This document shows, one piece after another, positions 31,170-39,640 of a DNA stretch of 64,000 nt. The DNA is from Cutibacterium namnetense (lineage in GTDB: Bacteria > Actinomycetota > Actinomycetes > Propionibacteriales > Propionibacteriaceae), in the NCBI RefSeq assembly GCF_001642025.1, contig NZ_LWHO01000003.1, positions 101,279-165,278 on the forward strand, in the 5' to 3' direction. The position numbers and the translations under genes were made by a program. The notes beneath the pieces were generated by a model. The model was given only the letters and a program-made list of their open reading frames with translations. It was not told the origin of the DNA and did no database searches. Position 1 is the stretch's first letter. Every line of letters begins with the position of its first letter.

Positions 31170-32417
31170 ATGGTCATGAGCTCGCGAGTCATCGAACAGG
31201 CTATAGCTGCCCGATCTGCCGCCACGGTGTTGCGTCGGCTGCGCCGCATCGACAAGGACGACCTCTTAACGGCAATGGCGGCCGGGTTGCGCAAGGGCGT
31301 CGAGGAGATCCTTGCTGCCAACCGTGCTGACGTTGATCGTGGTCGTGACGCCGGGATGGACGAAGCTCTCCTCGACCGTCTGGCCCTCACCCCGGAGCGG
31401 ATTGAAGGAATGGCCGTCGGCTTGGAGGGAATTGCTCGTCTCGACGATCCCGTCGGCGAGGTGGTGCGCGGCTGGCACACTCCGCTGGGGGTCAGGGTTG
31501 AACAGGTCCGGGTGCCGATTGGTGTCATCGGGATCATTTACGAGGCTCGCCCTAATGTCACCTCCGATGCGGCGGGCATTTGCTTGAAGTCTGGAAATGC
31601 GTGTTTGCTGAGAGGATCCTCGTCGGCTCTGGAGTCCAACCGGGCAGTTATTGCGGCGATGCGCTCCCGGCTGCCCGAGCAGATTCGCGATGCGGTGCAG
31701 CTCGTCGAGGGTGGCCACGAGGTCACCGATGAGCTCATGGCTGCCCGCGAATACGTCGACCTGCTCATTCCGCGCGGTGGTGCCGGGCTCATCAACGCCG
31801 TCGTGACCGGGTCCAAGGTTCCCGTCATCCAGACCGGGACCGGCAACTGCCACCTCGTTATTGACGCCAGCGCCGATGTGGAAATGGCAGTCGATATTGC
31901 TGTTAATGCCAAAACTCAGCGTCCCAGCGTGTGCAATGCTATCGAGACGGTCCTGGTACATCGAGAAATTGCGAACTCGGCAGTGCCCCCGTTGGTTGAT
32001 GCCATGAGTGACCGCGGAGTGACGGTACACGGTGATGAAGAGAGCATCCGACTGGATCCGAGGATCGTTCCAGCCACCCCTGATGAATACGACAACGAGT
32101 ACCTATCGCTGGATCTTGCGTTGCGCATTGTGGATGATTTGGAAGAAGCGGTTGATCACATCGCCAAGCATGGTTCAGGGCATTCGGAAACCATCATCAC
32201 TAGGTCGATGTCCTCGCAGGAGTTCTTTACTTCCAGCGTCGATGCTGCGGCGGTGCTGGTGAATTGCTCCAGCCGATTTGTTGACGGCGGCGAGTTTGGA
32301 TTCGGCGCCGAGATCGGTATTTCTACCCAGAAGCTCCATGCGCGCGGACCAATGGGCCTGCGGGAGATGACGACGACGACCTACGTCCTGCAAGGGGATG
32401 GTCAGACCCGCCTGTGA
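31170..32417 (+). CDS. proA: Gamma-glutamyl phosphate reductase
   Basis: A 415-residue aldehyde-dehydrogenase-fold enzyme for the second step of proline synthesis. [20 protein letters not shown] near residue 115 and [13 protein letters not shown] are substrate- and NADPH-binding motifs. The catalytic Cys is in [13 protein letters not shown] near residue 255. [15 protein letters not shown]-like residues close the domain. The ATG at 31176 is an alternative start. It lies 31 bp after proB. Confidence 0.95.
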   Translation: MVMSSRVIEQAIAARSAATVLRRLRRIDKDDLLTAMAAGLRKGVEEILAANRADVDRGRDAGMDEALLDRLALTPERIEGMAVGLEGIARLDDPVGEVVRGWHTPLGVRVEQVRVPIGVIGIIYEARPNVTSDAAGICLKSGNACLLRGSSSALESNRAVIAAMRSRLPEQIRDAVQLVEGGHEVTDELMAAREYVDLLIPRGGAGLINAVVTGSKVPVIQTGTGNCHLVIDASADVEMAVDIAVNAKTQRPSVCNAIETVLVHREIANSAVPPLVDAMSDRGVTVHGDEESIRLDPRIVPATPDEYDNEYLSLDLALRIVDDLEEAVDHIAKHGSGHSETIITRSMSSQEFFTSSVDAAAVLVNCSSRFVDGGEFGFGAEIGISTQKLHARGPMGLREMTTTTYVLQGDGQTRL

Positions 32418-32464
32418 CCTCTTAATGGTTGTCGTGGGGTCGCTGTGGGATAGGCTGTGGCGCC

Positions 32465-32587
32465 ATGGGTATCATTCCTCTCCTGATGGAGTCGTCGGCT
32501 CTTGTCGTCGGCATCTTGACGCTGCTGGTGCTGCTGATCGCGTTGGCTGTCGTCCGTGGTATCGGCAAGGGCCGGCCGCATTCCTGA
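32465..32587 (+). CDS. Small single-span membrane peptide coupled to nadD
   Basis: A 40-residue open frame: a short N-terminus ([11 protein letters not shown]), one hydrophobic helix ([19 protein letters not shown]) and a basic tail ([10 protein letters not shown]). The stop and the nadD start share an A (TGATG), which is the arrangement of translational coupling. The amphipathic charge pattern (positive inside) is that of a real membrane peptide. I do not recognise a family, and it would be missed by gene callers with a length cut-off. Confidence 0.6.
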   Translation: MGIIPLLMESSALVVGILTLLVLLIALAVVRGIGKGRPHS

Positions 32588-33252
32588 TGCCAAGTGTTGA
32601 GCTGGGGCTGGCGCGGGTCCACAACGGACGCCGCTACCGGCTTGGGGTGATGGGTGGCACCTTCGACCCCATTCATCATGGCCATCTCGTCGCAGCCTCG
32701 GAGGTTGCGGCTAGGTTCGACCTCGACGAGGTCGTCTTCGTGCCCACCGGCGTGCCCTGGCAGAAAAAGGGACGCAAGGTTTCGCAGGCCGAGGATCGCT
32801 ACCTCATGACCGTTATTGCGACGGCGTCGAACCCGTCTTTTTCGGTGTCGCGGGTCGATATTGATCGTCCGGGAGACACCTATACCGTCGATACCCTCAA
32901 GGATTTGCGCCGGGAGCGGGGCGGCGACGTCGACTTGTTCTTCATCACAGGTGCCGATGCGTTGAGCCACATCCTCACGTGGCGCGGGGCTGAAGAGTTA
33001 TTCTATCTGGCTCATTTTATCGGCGTGTCGCGCCCCGGAGTACCGCTGGGGGCCAAGGACATTTCTCACCTACCAGCAGAGAAGGTCACTCTTCTCGAAG
33101 TGCCGGCTATGGCTATCTCATCCACCGATTGCCGTCAGCGAGTTGGGGAAGATATGCCAATCTGGTACCTCGTGCCGGACGGCATCGTGCAGTACATCAA
33201 CAAGCGCGGTCTTTACCGTGACAACGACAAGACCATTTCGGAGGATCATTGA
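32587..33252 (+). CDS. nadD: Nicotinate-nucleotide adenylyltransferase
   Basis: A 221-residue enzyme forming deamido-NAD from NaMN and ATP. The nucleotidyltransferase motif [11 protein letters not shown] lies near residue 22, TDTVDTL-type residues (YTVDTL) near residue 100, and the C-terminal ISSTDCRQR occupies the place of the usual ISSTxIR. The ATG at 32587 overlaps the stop of the upstream 40-residue peptide. A GTG/ATG pair near 32644 could also start the conserved domain. It is coupled to rsfS, whose TTG start overlaps the nadD stop. Confidence 0.94.
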   Translation: MPSVELGLARVHNGRRYRLGVMGGTFDPIHHGHLVAASEVAARFDLDEVVFVPTGVPWQKKGRKVSQAEDRYLMTVIATASNPSFSVSRVDIDRPGDTYTVDTLKDLRRERGGDVDLFFITGADALSHILTWRGAEELFYLAHFIGVSRPGVPLGAKDISHLPAEKVTLLEVPAMAISSTDCRQRVGEDMPIWYLVPDGIVQYINKRGLYRDNDKTISEDH

Positions 33253-33635
33253 GCGCCACTGAACAAGCCATCGAGCTGGCCCGCATAGCGGCCCACGCCG
33301 CCCTTGATAAGAAGGGCTTCGACATCGTTGCCCTCGACGTCTCAGAGCACCTCGCCATTACCGATATCTTCGTTGTCATTTCGGCGGCCAATGAGCGTCA
33401 GGTGTCGGCGGTCGTAGATGCTGTTGACAAAGCCATGCACGAGCACAAAGCCCATCGTGCACGTCGCGAGGGGGAGCGGGAGAACCGTTGGGTGCTGCTC
33501 GACTACATCGACATCGTGGTGCACGTGCAGCATCAGGAGGAGCGCGAGTTGTACTCCCTGGAGAGGCTGTGGAAGGACTGCCCTACGGTTGACCTGCAGC
33601 TGCCGGAAGAACAGCTTGACTGGGACCAGATGTGA
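33249..33635 (+). CDS. rsfS: Ribosome silencing factor RsfS
   Basis: A 128-residue protein that binds L14 on the 50S subunit and blocks subunit joining in slow growth. [27 protein letters not shown] and [30 protein letters not shown] are the family core. It begins with TTG inside the nadD stop and ends overlapping the GTG of the next gene, so nadD, rsfS and the phosphatase form a tightly coupled unit. Confidence 0.95.
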   Translation: MSATEQAIELARIAAHAALDKKGFDIVALDVSEHLAITDIFVVISAANERQVSAVVDAVDKAMHEHKAHRARREGERENRWVLLDYIDIVVHVQHQEERELYSLERLWKDCPTVDLQLPEEQLDWDQM

Positions 33636-34264
33636 CGACGCGGATCGTCCTGGTTCGGCACGGTGAAACCGAGTTCAACGCCGAAGGACGGTTGCAGGGG
33701 CAAACGGACATTCCGCTGTCTGCGGTGGGAATTGCCCAGGCTGAAGCTGTTGGGCCTGTGATCGCCGGGATGAGCCCGGTGGCAATAGTGTCGTCACCGT
33801 TGATGCGTGCCCGTGTCACAGCGGAGACGATTGGACGGGTCGCTGGGGTCGAGGTCGGTGTCGACGAGCGACTTAAGGAGGTCGACGTTGGCCAGTGGGC
33901 GGGCCAGACTGTGCTTGATCTGCATCGCAATGATCCCGATTACGCGCGTCTGATGGCTTCGGGGAAAGATTTTCGGCGATCTAGCGGTGAGACGACCGCT
34001 GAGGTTGCCGGGCGGGTCACCTCAGCCGTTCAGGATGCTGTGCGCGCGCATGAGGGGGAAACTGTGTGTTTGGTCGCGCACGGATTTGCGTTGCGGGCGG
34101 TCGTGGTGTGGCTGCTCGGCGGTGGGTATCCGGAGTTCCTGAGGTTTGGCGGGCTGAGTAATTGCTCGTGGACTGTGCTGGATCGGATTGGGCCGAATGA
34201 GGCAGGCCGGCGCGGGATGGACGATCGGTGGCGGTTGCGGACGTATAACGCGACCGTGCTGTGA
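33632..34264 (+). CDS. Histidine phosphatase family protein
   Basis: A 210-residue phosphatase starting with GTG within the rsfS stop. It has RIVLVRHGETEFN at the N-terminus, SSPLMRARVTAETIG near residue 53 and the second catalytic His in CLVAHGFALRAVV near residue 150. In actinobacteria a phosphatase in this position after rsfS is common, and some homologues act as glucosyl-3-phosphoglycerate or other small-molecule phosphatases. The substrate is not determinable here. Confidence 0.88.
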   Translation: MTTRIVLVRHGETEFNAEGRLQGQTDIPLSAVGIAQAEAVGPVIAGMSPVAIVSSPLMRARVTAETIGRVAGVEVGVDERLKEVDVGQWAGQTVLDLHRNDPDYARLMASGKDFRRSSGETTAEVAGRVTSAVQDAVRAHEGETVCLVAHGFALRAVVVWLLGGGYPEFLRFGGLSNCSWTVLDRIGPNEAGRRGMDDRWRLRTYNATVL

Positions 34265-34299
34265 ATCCGGCGGTGATGGGGTGCGGTGATGGAGCCGAT

Positions 34300-34329
34300 T
34301 TGGTGAGGACGGGTGAGATCCGGTAATGT
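34300..34329 (+). promoter_or_regulatory. Candidate promoter for tRNA-Ala
   Basis: TTGGTG (34300-34305), an 18-bp spacer and TAATGT (34324-34329), about 60 bp before the first tRNA. Confidence 0.4.
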
Positions 34330-34389
34330 TTGGCGGGTCGCCCGGGCAATCGGGGAACGAAGAAGATGTCTCCTTCGGGGGATGTTTTC

Positions 34390-34462
34390 GGGGCATTGGC
34401 GCAGTTGGTAGCGCGCTTCCATGGCATGGAAGAGGTCAGGGGTTCGAATCCCCTATGCTCCA
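34390..34462 (+). tRNA. tRNA-Ala (GGC), first copy
   Basis: A 73-base cloverleaf. The acceptor is GGGGCAT/ATGCTCC and contains the G3-U70 pair that identifies alanine. The anticodon stem is CTTCC/GGAAG with loop ATGGCAT (anticodon GGC), and the T arm is AGGGG-TTCGAAT-CCCCT. The 3' end is followed by CA, so CCA is not encoded. Confidence 0.95.
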
Positions 34463-34534
34463 CAAGGCAGGGTTTTTCGGTGTGGCAGAAGCTACAGTGG
34501 AGGATCGTGTAAAAGGCCTGACAAGGTCGCCCGC

Positions 34535-34610
34535 GGGGCATTGGCGCAGTTGGTAGCGCGCTTCCATGGCATGGAAGAGGTCAGGGGTTCGAATCCCCTA
34601 TGCTCCACCA
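34535..34610 (+). tRNA. tRNA-Ala (GGC), second copy with encoded CCA
   Basis: Identical over 73 bases to the copy 145 bp upstream, but here the 3' CCA is present in the DNA. A hairpin ATGTCCG/CGGACAT (34610-34629) follows and may act in 3' processing or termination. The pair marks the left edge of the accessory island. Confidence 0.95.
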
Positions 34611-34753
34611 TGTCCGCCTCTACGGACATCCGATGCGTCTTGTTGATGACGATGGCGGCTTCTGAGGGATCGCCATTGCTGCATTTTGCTCACGGCATCA
34701 GTGAGCGGTTCGGCCAGGGGCGCGCGTCGGTGGGTGAAATGTAGGCTTGGTCC

Positions 34754-35014
34754 CTATCGTCCGTAGTGGTAGCGACAAGCGGCGATGCGGACCTGGTCGT
34801 CGATAACCTTGTAGACCAGTCGGTGTTCATCGGTGATCCGCCTTGACCAGTAGCCAGACAAGCCTTGCTTTAGGGCTTCGGGCTTTCCGATGCCGTCGTT
34901 ACCGTTGCGGGCGATGTCTTTGATGAGCTGGTTGATGCGCTTGAGCGTGCGGCGATCCTCGGTCTGCCACCACAGGTAGTCTTCCCAGGCGGCCTCATCC
35001 CAGACGAGGATCAT
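34754..35014 (-). CDS. YoeB/Txe family mRNA endonuclease toxin
   Basis: An 86-residue RelE-fold toxin that cleaves mRNA on the ribosome. It starts MILVWDEAAWEDYLWW and includes INQLIKDIARN and GKPEALK near residue 45. WSRRITDEHRLVYKV follows, and the C-terminal CRYHYGR carries the catalytic His-Tyr pair typical of YoeB. It lies three bases after its antitoxin gene, the normal order for a yefM-yoeB operon. Confidence 0.95.
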   Translation of the reverse strand: MILVWDEAAWEDYLWWQTEDRRTLKRINQLIKDIARNGNDGIGKPEALKQGLSGYWSRRITDEHRLVYKVIDDQVRIAACRYHYGR

Positions 35015-35017
35015 GTC

Positions 35018-35272
35018 TCAATCCTTGACGAGGTCGTGTCGTGTTCCGTGGCCGTGCTCCAGGTTGTCGATGGAATCAAGCAGGCGACGGGCGTTGGCGG
35101 GGGAGCGGAGTAGATAGGCAGTCTCGCGCAGCGACTCGTAGTCGGCCAGTGAGACGATCACGACTGGCTCGTGGCCGGCGCGGGTGATGATGGTCTCTTC
35201 GCGATTGTTGACGACGTCGTCGAGCACCTGGGCGTAGCTGGCGCGGGACTCGGTGTAGCTGAGCGTCTTCAT
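35018..35272 (-). CDS. YefM/Phd family antitoxin
   Basis: An 84-residue antitoxin. The N-terminal Phd/YefM DNA-binding fold is seen as KTLSYTESRASYAQVLDDVVNN, then EETIITRAGHEPVVIVSLADYESLRETAYLL. A C-terminal disordered toxin-neutralising segment follows. The ATG at 35272 has a GGAGGGAGAG site. It forms a two-gene operon with the toxin and should repress it through the upstream repeat. Confidence 0.93.
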   Translation of the reverse strand: MKTLSYTESRASYAQVLDDVVNNREETIITRAGHEPVVIVSLADYESLRETAYLLRSPANARRLLDSIDNLEHGHGTRHDLVKD

Positions 35273-35285
35273 GGCTCTCCCTCCT

Positions 35286-35301
35286 GTACGGAAAACAGTA
35301 C
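35286..35301 (-). promoter_or_regulatory. Candidate YefM-YoeB operator
   Basis: GTAC-8-GTAC direct/inverted element (GTACGGAAAACAGTAC) 13 bp upstream of the antitoxin start. It is placed like the short repeats bound by YefM. Confidence 0.35.
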
Positions 35302-35838
35302 GTTGTGGGTGATACGACGGCAAGGCCGATGAAGTAGGTATTGCAGGAGCAAGTGTCCACGCACAGCGATGAGTTCGACACGTACCGCCTCAGCTCTGCC
35401 CACGCATAAGGCTCGAACCTTGGCTATCGCCGGTGATTTTGGTTCGGGCCTTGTTGCTTTCTTGCGTCCAGGTGAGAGTGTTGGTGGCGTCGCAGTGCTC
35501 GTAGACTCCGGCGCAGTTGGCGCGCAGCTTGGATTTGGCTCAGGGGTTGCGCTGGTAGGGCGTTCGATCTCGGCTTGAGCTCGTTTGGCGAGGATTGCGG
35601 AACGGGAACTTCGGGGTGATGCCCACGTCTAGCGGAGCAACAACGGCAGGTCCGGCACCACAGCAATAACATGATTAATCACAGCACGCTCCTCATGAGC
35701 AGAAGTCTTGCTGTTAGAAGCCCTGGACTGGCAGGACATCAGGAAGGTCTGCTAATCGGGTGCCCCTTGGCCTCCGCTTGTGATGCGGGGCATGTTTAAC
35801 TGCCGAATTACCGCGCTTTTCGTTGTCGAGAGAAGTGG
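35302..35838. other. Degraded stretch without an intact gene
   Basis: Over 500 bp with no convincing gene. On the minus strand, fragments such as KLRANCAGVYEHCDATNTLTW read like protein sequence but are interrupted by stops, so this is probably the remains of a gene whose family I cannot name. Confidence 0.35.
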
Positions 35839-36407
35839 TCAATCCTCTAGAGTCAGGGTTCCCGTAGCTCCGAGTTCCAGCAAAAATCTGGGAGCCAGGC
35901 GGGAGTGCATCTTGCTTGGTCCGAGACCGATCGCATCGGTGTGCACGGCTAAGTGACGGATCTGGCCGAGGATCAACACCTCATCGCCCTCGAGCGCGAC
36001 TTCGCGGTACAGCTCGCATTCGCAGTAAGCCGGGCATTCGCGCAGATGCGGGATTCCGGTTGTGGAGGACGGCACTGGCGTTAGATCGCTCGCCGCGACC
36101 CGTTCGGCACGTGGAGTCCGTGCAGTTGCCCCAGCGCGGCGCGTCTGCTCGATCATGGGGAAGCTCACCGTGTAGTGGCCCGTGGCCATGATGTTGTTGT
36201 GTGTCTGTGTGTCCAATGGTGCTTGGAGCATCCCAAGCTCAGTAACGGCCCGTTGAAGCCTGCCATCTGGATCCAGCTTTTGGGTGCAAGGTCGAGTTCA
36301 CCCGATGCGGAGCATGTGAGCACGTAGACGATCTGTCCGGCAAGGGGTGAGGGATGCCACTTCCACTTGTCGAGCGGCAGGACGGCGAACGGATCAGTTT
36401 GCACCAA
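35839..36407 (-). pseudogene. Flavin reductase-like protein, broken by a frameshift
   Basis: Two overlapping minus-strand frames together make one flavin reductase-like (FMN-binding split-barrel) protein of about 185 residues. The N-terminal part has LDKWKWHPSPLAGQIVYVLT and PKSWIQMAGFNGPLLSLGCS, and ends in HHWTHRHT. The C-terminal part resumes with ATGHYTVSFPM and continues through ECPAYCECELYREVALEGDEVLILGQI. The frame changes inside a CA-rich low-complexity tract (minus strand ACACAGACACACAACAACA, about 36194-36212). The start is TTG or GTG near 36407. It could be a pseudogene, a slippage-switched gene or a sequencing error. Confidence 0.7.
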
Positions 36408-36500
36408 ATCAGGTTATCCCGCCGAGCAGTGACGTACCGTCCCCGCGCCGGCGGTGCGACTGCACCCTCGCTGACGCAACCCGCCTGACCTTTTACTAGC

Positions 36501-36884
36501 TCACAGGCTGCCATCGCTCTTTGTCGCCCCATGCGCCGGCGTGCGCGTTGATGTGGTTAGATCTGGTCGTCGAGGGTGCTGACGTCGGGGAAGATATCCA
36601 TGGCTGGTTGCCTTGCTCGACGGTGATGTGGGCGTAGCCGTAGCGCCCGCCAGGGGAGTAGTCGGCGGAGTCGACGTTGCCGATGCGTTGTCCGACGGTG
36701 ACGATGCCGTCGGCGGCGGCAAGGAGGGGGGTGCGGTCGGGGCGCCGTCGTCAGCGCTGGGGTGGAGTTTGGTTACTCCGGTGATGGGGTCGACGCGCAT
36801 CCTGAATGGTGAGGCGGCGACCCGGGTTCCTTGGGGTAGCGGGAACACGACCCGCCCGGACGCCGGGACCGGGGGCGGCACCAA
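36501..36884 (-). pseudogene. M23-type peptidase remnant, frameshifted
   Basis: The first frame reads SPFRMRVDPITGVTKLHPSADDGAP, the start of an M23 (LytM) zinc metallopeptidase domain. After a run of four C on the minus strand (36739-36742) the homologous continuation is in the next frame: LLAAADGIVTVGQRIGN, then GRYGYAHITVEQ with the catalytic-type His. Restoring one base would join them. Both ends lack the rest of a normal protein. M23 peptidases of this kind occur in conjugative elements and phages, so this is probably a fragment of such an element (inference). Confidence 0.6.
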
Positions 36885-36913
36885 GACCTAACGCATGAGT
36901 CTCTTGGTACTGG

Positions 36914-37594
36914 GTGAAAATCAGAATTGTGTTCGGGAACGACCGAGCCCAATCCTTCCCCGAGGCTAATTGCTCGACCGCACCAATCAGCCGGTCATGC
37001 AGCTCGTCAAGCTTCGCTCACCGAGCCGCCCGGGCATCCTCCACGCTCCTCGCCACTCGTCGCGCTATTAGAGAAGCACCCCTGACGTTGTTTGCCCGGG
37101 ACGGTTTTGACAGCGTGACCGTGGAACAGATTACCGAGGCCGCTGACGTCTCCGCCATGACTTTTTACCGGCACTTTGGCAGCAAGGAAGCCGTCGTCAT
37201 CAGCGCCGCCACTACTGACCACATGAATTATGCTATTGGTGCGCTAGATCGAATTCGTATCCCAGGCGAAATCCCAGATGTTCTCGATGATTTCTTCGCA
37301 GACGCAGCATCTTGGGAAGCGGAACTGGCCGAGCGCGTTGTCTTAGTTCGGGCCAACCAGACTTTAGTGAATGCCCTATGGCAGCGTTCCACCTCCTGGA
37401 CCCATGCCATCAGCGAGGTGCTAGGGCCTGGATTGGACTCGCGAATCTACGCCCGGATCCTGGTGGGGGCCATCACTGAGACGGTGCTCGCCTGGCCGGA
37501 CTCACCAGAGTTCCCATCAAGCTTTGCGCTGCGGGAACTCATCGAAAAGACTCTGTCCAACTTCGTGAACTACCATCAGCACCGCGGTATCTGA
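36914..37594 (+). CDS. TetR family transcriptional regulator, N-terminus uncertain
   Basis: An open frame of 226 residues from GTG. The TetR helix-turn-helix lies unusually far in, at about residues 66-92 (DSVTVEQITEAADVSAMTFYRHFGSKEAV). The first 45 residues (Ser/Ala/Arg-rich) do not look like a regulator, and there is no standard start codon close to the domain. The 5' end may therefore have been replaced by recombination. The ligand-binding half is complete. No obvious target gene is adjacent, and the genes around it are fragments. Confidence 0.65.
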   Translation: MKIRIVFGNDRAQSFPEANCSTAPISRSCSSSSFAHRAARASSTLLATRRAIREAPLTLFARDGFDSVTVEQITEAADVSAMTFYRHFGSKEAVVISAATTDHMNYAIGALDRIRIPGEIPDVLDDFFADAASWEAELAERVVLVRANQTLVNALWQRSTSWTHAISEVLGPGLDSRIYARILVGAITETVLAWPDSPEFPSSFALRELIEKTLSNFVNYHQHRGI

Positions 37595-38044
37595 CCCAAT
37601 CACGTTCCCGATATGAGTGCCTCGTATGTTACCCGGATCACTGAGCCAGCTTGAGTGCCCAGTGAATGGTACGTGGCCCGGGACTGCCCGGTGTCCTTGA
37701 GGTCCAACGATCTCGCGGCCAGGTATAAGTCTCCAACTGTTGCAAGTCATGGGGTGCCAAGTCGTCGAGGTGGGTGACGTATGTGTTGCAGGCGAGACGG
37801 TCCAGGGAGATTCGCGCACTGTTCCTCGAAGCCGCTGGAACTGCGATAGCTCGTACAGGGGGTTCAAGGAAGGCTGAACGGGGCCGGTCCGTAAGCTGTG
37901 AGATCATCTAGAGGCGCCGTGATCGACGGGTGAATCCTGCTTGTCGTTTTGGGTCATAAACCTGTAAGTGCCGTGAGCCTGTAGGTTTTGGGGCGCTTGT
38001 ACGTCGACAGCCGCGTCATTGCGGCACGAATGGAAGGAACAGTA
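37595..38044. other. Intergenic stretch before the Ltp lipoprotein gene
   Basis: 450 bp. A minus-strand frame of 89 codons (37638-37907) has no recognisable family. A short inverted repeat AAACCT/AGGTTT (37958-37988) lies near the likely promoter of the lipoprotein gene. Otherwise I see nothing. Confidence 0.3.
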
Positions 38045-38560
38045 ATGGCCAAGGCCCTTGCCGCCGAGCAGGTCACCACGTGGCACACGAAGAACAAGGT
38101 CATCCTGATAACTCTCGGGGTGCTTGTAGCCGTCATAGCTGCCGTCCTGTCGGGCTGCGGCGGCGACAAGTCAGCAGCGTCTGGTAGCGCATCCGTATCA
38201 GCTATGGCCCAGACCAAGGAAGAGGCGTCGCAGCAGGCCTCCAAGGATTCCGATCTCCCGGAGGAGTACACCTCGGCCCTGGACACTGCGCAGCAGTACG
38301 TAGACACGGTACACATGTCGAAGAAGGGTCTCTACGATCAGCTCACCAGCGATTCGGGTGACAAGTTCAGTGCCAAAGCGGCGACGTATGCCCTTGCCCA
38401 TGTCAAGGCCGATTACAAGGCAAATGCACTCAAGATAGCGCGGAGCTACCAGAAGCAGATGAAAATGTCGCCAAAGGAAATACGTGACCAGTTGGTGAGT
38501 GATTCGGGTGACAAGTTCACCGGTGCTGAGGCGGACTACGCCGTCAGTCATCTCAAGTAA
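38045..38560 (+). CDS. Ltp-family lipoprotein (host cell surface-exposed lipoprotein)
   Basis: A 171-residue lipoprotein: membrane segment VILITLGVLVAVIAAVLSG with lipobox LSGC (Cys38), a Ser/Ala/Gln-rich linker, then two tandem repeats of about 45 residues. Each repeat has the form YxxxxxMSxxxxxDQLxSDSGDKFxxxxAxYAxxHxK. The best-known member, Ltp of a Streptococcus thermophilus prophage, blocks DNA entry of superinfecting phage. Whether this one does is inference, but it lies in an island with other defence genes. A GGAAGGAA site supports the ATG at 38045. Confidence 0.85.
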   Translation: MAKALAAEQVTTWHTKNKVILITLGVLVAVIAAVLSGCGGDKSAASGSASVSAMAQTKEEASQQASKDSDLPEEYTSALDTAQQYVDTVHMSKKGLYDQLTSDSGDKFSAKAATYALAHVKADYKANALKIARSYQKQMKMSPKEIRDQLVSDSGDKFTGAEADYAVSHLK

Positions 38561-39028
38561 GCGCAGCTATCATCGGTCTGGGGGGCACGACCGTCATGGT
38601 CGGCTGAAGAAGCGGGACGGGCACTGTGGTGCATGACGTTCAATGTCTATGCAGGATTTTGACTCTCCGCTGACCGATGCCGAGCCGCGGACGACGTGAT
38701 GATCGGCTTTCTCCAGGTCTCGCTGTGAACCTGTGGCTAGTGATTACGTTCCTATGACGTGGGGTAGGGCAGAGGCTTGGACCCTTGAGCTCCACAGAAA
38801 AGCAGTGGAACTGCCCCGTCTACCGACGGGGCAGTTTTGTTTTTGACGTGATATCGGTCAGGGCGTCGGACTGGTGATCTCTCTACTGCACCGGATGCGC
38901 GGTCCTCGTCCCGCCATCTAGGTCGATGAGCTCCAGATCTCATGGGCCTCAATAGCATTAGCAGCCCGATCGTCGAACGTCGACATTTCACAGCCCCTGT
39001 TCGTAGCAGCGGTGTTCGCTTATGAGAG
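38561..39028. other. Gap with one terminator and no gene
   Basis: About 470 bp. A strong Rho-independent terminator stands at 38809. I find no credible coding region on either strand. Confidence 0.4.
38809..38845 (+). terminator. Strong Rho-independent terminator
   Basis: 12-bp perfect stem AACTGCCCCGTC/GACGGGGCAGTT with a TACC loop, followed by TTTGTTTTT. It is 250 bp downstream of the lipoprotein gene with no coding region between, so either the mRNA has a long 3' UTR or an unrecognised transcript ends here. Confidence 0.9.
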
Positions 39029-39532
39029 GTGGCCCGAGCGCTCGGGAATGTCTGTGGTTGTCGCGCGTTCCTTGTCCAGCTGCACGTGGAAGCAAGCCGC
39101 ACCCTCGTAGTCCTCGCAGTATTAATTGTCCTCGTAATGCTGGTGATGCCGTTCATCAACGCCAAGCGAGACAACCGGTTGATCGAATTTCAGGCTCTAG
39201 GTCTGGTGGGCTCGCATACTTCCTGCGCCGCGTGGGTGCTAGTCATGCTCGCTGCTCAGCTGGCGCCCCTAATGCGGGTAGCTGAATGGTCTCGTTCGGG
39301 AGTGATCATTGTGGTGATCGTCACTGTCGTGGCTGCCTTCATCTGCGGAGTGGTGGTTTTCGTTTCGCACAGGCGGAAGATGCACACGGATAGTGGCATG
39401 GGTCTACAGATGCTGAAGGGCGTCGTTGCGGTGGGGAACGTCCCAAGTGCAAAGGAACATTGCGGTACTACAACAAGGCAACTGGTTGGAATATCATCAG
39501 AAATTAGGATGGCGGTATCAGGCGTGAGGTAA
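39029..39532 (+). CDS. Hypothetical membrane protein
   Basis: An open frame of 167 residues with three hydrophobic segments (TLVVLAVLIVLVMLVMPF, AAWVLVMLAAQLAPLM, VIIVVIVTVVAAFICGVVVFV). A basic segment SHRRKM and a soluble tail follow. A start at the GTG at 39086 would remove a non-hydrophobic leader and put helix 1 at the N-terminus. I do not recognise a family. Surrounding genes are fragments, so it may also be a remnant. Confidence 0.4.
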   Translation: MARALGNVCGCRAFLVQLHVEASRTLVVLAVLIVLVMLVMPFINAKRDNRLIEFQALGLVGSHTSCAAWVLVMLAAQLAPLMRVAEWSRSGVIIVVIVTVVAAFICGVVVFVSHRRKMHTDSGMGLQMLKGVVAVGNVPSAKEHCGTTTRQLVGISSEIRMAVSGVR

Positions 39533-39640
39533 TCAAGAGAACCCCGGTATCGGAATTCATTTAGGCCGCTGGTGGTTTGGGGAGCTGGCAGTTATAAATG
39601 CCACTCCACTCATGGGTTCAGCCAACTCATTGGACATGAC

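Noticed and set aside
34017-34541. Minus-strand open frames across the phosphatase end and the first tRNA
   Set aside because: They cross a certain tRNA gene and consist of low-complexity Pro/Arg/Thr sequence.
38752-39174. A 140-codon minus-strand frame
   Set aside because: It runs through the strong terminator hairpin and has no domain features.
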